Of a stretch of DNA of 64,000 bases, positions 61,885 through 64,000 are shown in pieces; position 1 is the first letter of the stretch, and each line of letters opens with the position of its first letter. The notes beneath the pieces were generated by a model. That model saw nothing but the letters and a program-made list of their open reading frames with translations, did no database searches and had not been told where the DNA came from. The DNA lies in assembly GCA_018697195.1 (NCBI GenBank), contig JAGMWU010000074.1:64602-128601 (forward strand), in the 5' to 3' direction. Origin of the DNA: Certhia americana (taxonomy: Eukaryota > Chordata > Aves > Passeriformes > Certhiidae). The translations under genes and the position numbers were made by a program.

Positions 61885-64000
61885 GTTTGTGTGCCATGAA
61901 GAACCTCCTTGAAGAGTTTGCTCTCCTTCTGTTCCCTCCAAGGTTTCTGAAGTCTTCTGAATTGTGTGACATGCTACTTGGGTCTGTGCCAGCAAGTTCA
62001 GTGTGACCCTTCAGACTCTACCTGAACTGGCAGTCCCTGAGCCATATCTTGGCTCTGTGGGGTTGATGTCCTTCCATTTCTTACTTTTCCTCTCATCCAT
62101 CTCCTAGGCTTTTACTCTTATCTTTGTAAAATGGATCTGAGCATTTGAAGTTCTGGGCTCCATGTGATGCTGCAATTGGGATTTTGTCACCCTGGGAGAT
62201 GCAAGCCAGTACCCTGCATACTTTCACTATGCATCTATCCAGAAAGAAGCCTAAACTCTCAGGTGGGAAAGAGAAGCCAGTAGAGGAAATAAAATGGATT
62301 TTCCTGCCCTAAAAGCAAATTAAGTTGGAAGAGACTAGAAGAGTGCTGAATTTCCACCCTTCAGCAGTCATGGAGGAGGTGAACACAGAGGCAATTCCTT
62401 GTACTGACAAAAGGGTCAGGTCTGGGATTAGGGCAGGGAGTCCATGGCAGGACTGGCTTGCTTAGGAGGTCAGCCCAGGTCAGATGAGGAGGTTTATAGA
62501 GGTTCAATAACAGTAAGAAATGGGAAAGTTGTTTTCTGGGAAGGTCACTTGGAACTTTGGGGATGAAGTTCAGGATGGCATAAAGGCATCAGTGGGGCCA
62601 ATGGTTTCTGCCCAGATAAGTCATTCCCAGTCTTAACACTTCAGGCTAAGGATGAAGGAGTATCTCTACCATCAGGTCTGATGAATATCAGTGGACTGGT
62701 CTGCGTGTCCAGGGTGCCATCCTTGCCCTGAGCATGGTGTTATGTTCTCTGCAGTGGGGTCATGCTAGCGGTTGATGCTGTGCTGCGAGTCCCCTGGGAC
62801 CCTCTATTCACCAGGGCTGTGTTTAGCCCAGTCTATCTCTGACTTACCCAGACAAGATGAATGGGGTCTGGCTACTAATAAGCTTAGTAATTGGTCTTCT
62901 TTTATTAAGAAGGTGGATTGTAATGCTGGCTCAGTTGTACCCATTTGTGTAATGTTGTCTGGATGATGTCTGTATGTTCTTTTAATCTAGACATCACCTG
63001 GTTACATCCAAATAATTGTTTCCATTAATCTGAAACCAAAATTCAGTAAAACTGACCCACAATTTCTGGTTGAGCCCTTGCTTTGCAGGGCAGCTGGTGT
63101 CATAGCACCATCTCCTCAGTTTTCCTTGCTGTGAGGACATCTCATTTGAGGTCTACTAACCCTGTGCTGCTTTTGCTGTTCAGAGGACACAATGGACTCT
63201 TGCCAGCCCCAGCCATCCCTGCTCTCCTGGTTGAAGCAGTGACTGGGAACCGAGCAAACTGGAATTTGAGCAAATGAAAGAAATAGGCTTGATTATGCCA
63301 GATGTTCTGATAAATTAGAGTGTTACAGAGAGGAAAAGATCTTAACCACAGCAGCGGGTCTGCCTGGGCATCCCCCAGGAGGTCAGGAAGTATGTGATTG
63401 TTTCTGACAATAACACCATGCTTCCTTCAATCAACACTCAACTTTAGTTTGGGGTTTTCTCTTGTGCTTTAACTGTGTGAGGAGGAACAGCCAAGGAGGG
63501 ATGACTCACAGCCATGCAGGAGGCCAGGCAATGACTCAGAGGTGGAGCTGGCTTGCAGTCCAGCTGCAGCCTTACATCACAGGGCAGTGTGGGGCTGGAG
63601 AGGCTCCCAGTGTGCTTTCCTCATTAGCAACCCTGACAAAAGATGCAGCGACTTCTTCTTGGCATCTTTTAGCACATTCACTGTCAAAAATTGTCCCACA
63701 GGTTCACCTGCTTCCATCTGACTCAATCTTCTCTGAACACAAGTGACCAGGTTTATTCCTGGGATTGCAGGTGAGGCCTCAACCTCCGCATTTAAGTGAT
63801 CGCAATAAAGCCTACTGCAAATGCCTGGCCTGACACATCTCACAACAGTATTCACCTTGGTTTGCATCTGAATCACACTGGGGACTCGTCATAGTCCTGG
63901 GCTTGATTAATACACCACTAAGCCCAGCTGTGACACCTCCTCTAAGGATCTCTGTGTGACATGGAAGGAGCTCCTGGACAGGATTCATCCATCCACACAT

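Larger units (their letters stand above)
56591..64000. other. Intergenic, downstream of SRD5A2
   Basis: No gene recognised. It contains the (TTTCCC)n array at 58967, a short CR1 at 59590, a hairpin at 59710 and a T14 run at 61871. The longest open frames (57117-57584 +, 60503-60874 -, 59330-59743 +) resemble no protein I know; the last one runs through the CR1. No exon of XDH, the expected downstream neighbour, was found, so it probably starts beyond the window. Confidence 0.7.

Noticed and set aside
1..64000. CRISPR arrays, operons, prokaryotic mobile elements or phage genes
   Set aside because: None is present; the sequence is vertebrate nuclear DNA with introns, a CpG island and CR1 elements.

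Overview
The window looks like vertebrate, and most probably bird, nuclear DNA. It is A+T-rich, gene-poor and has one sharp CpG island. It carries CR1 retrotransposon 3' ends (left edges of the type CACAGAATCATAGAA) and a fragment of an LTR family that I recall from birds. The short CR1 copy near 59.6 kb resembles copies common in neoavian and songbird genomes; that refinement is from memory.

Only one protein-coding gene can be supported: SRD5A2, steroid 5-alpha-reductase type 2, on the + strand from 30,958 to 55,353. Five exons (284, 164, 102, 151 and 67 coding bases) join with canonical GT/AG borders and compatible phases into a 255-residue open frame. The known steroid- and NADPH-contacting residues of the human enzyme are present. 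Intron 1 is long (20.3 kb); introns 2-4 are short (1.8, 1.0 and 0.5 kb). The enzyme acts in the endoplasmic reticulum membrane and reduces testosterone to 5-alpha-dihydrotestosterone.

Layout: 1-30.18 kb is A+T-rich intergenic sequence upstream of the gene. It holds two MIR/CORE-SINE-like relics, a roughly 590-bp CR1 fragment, an LTR fragment, homopolymer runs and small tandem duplications. From 30.18 to 31.86 kb lies the CpG island, with a regular 43-bp minisatellite (about six copies, each mostly G-quadruplex-capable) just upstream of the GC box, TATA-like element and start codon. From 31.24 to 51.56 kb is intron 1, mostly A+T-rich with microsatellites. From 51.56 to 55.35 kb are exons 2-5, with a third MIR-like relic in intron 2. 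From 55.35 to 64 kb are the 3' UTR and intergenic sequence with a (TTTCCC)n array and a short CR1. In human the neighbours are MEMO1 on the 5' side and XDH on the 3' side; I recognise neither in this window.

No unusual multigene system is visible. The best leads are the promoter minisatellite, a possible divergent spliced transcript from the CpG island, and an in-phase candidate alternative exon 0.7 kb after exon 1.
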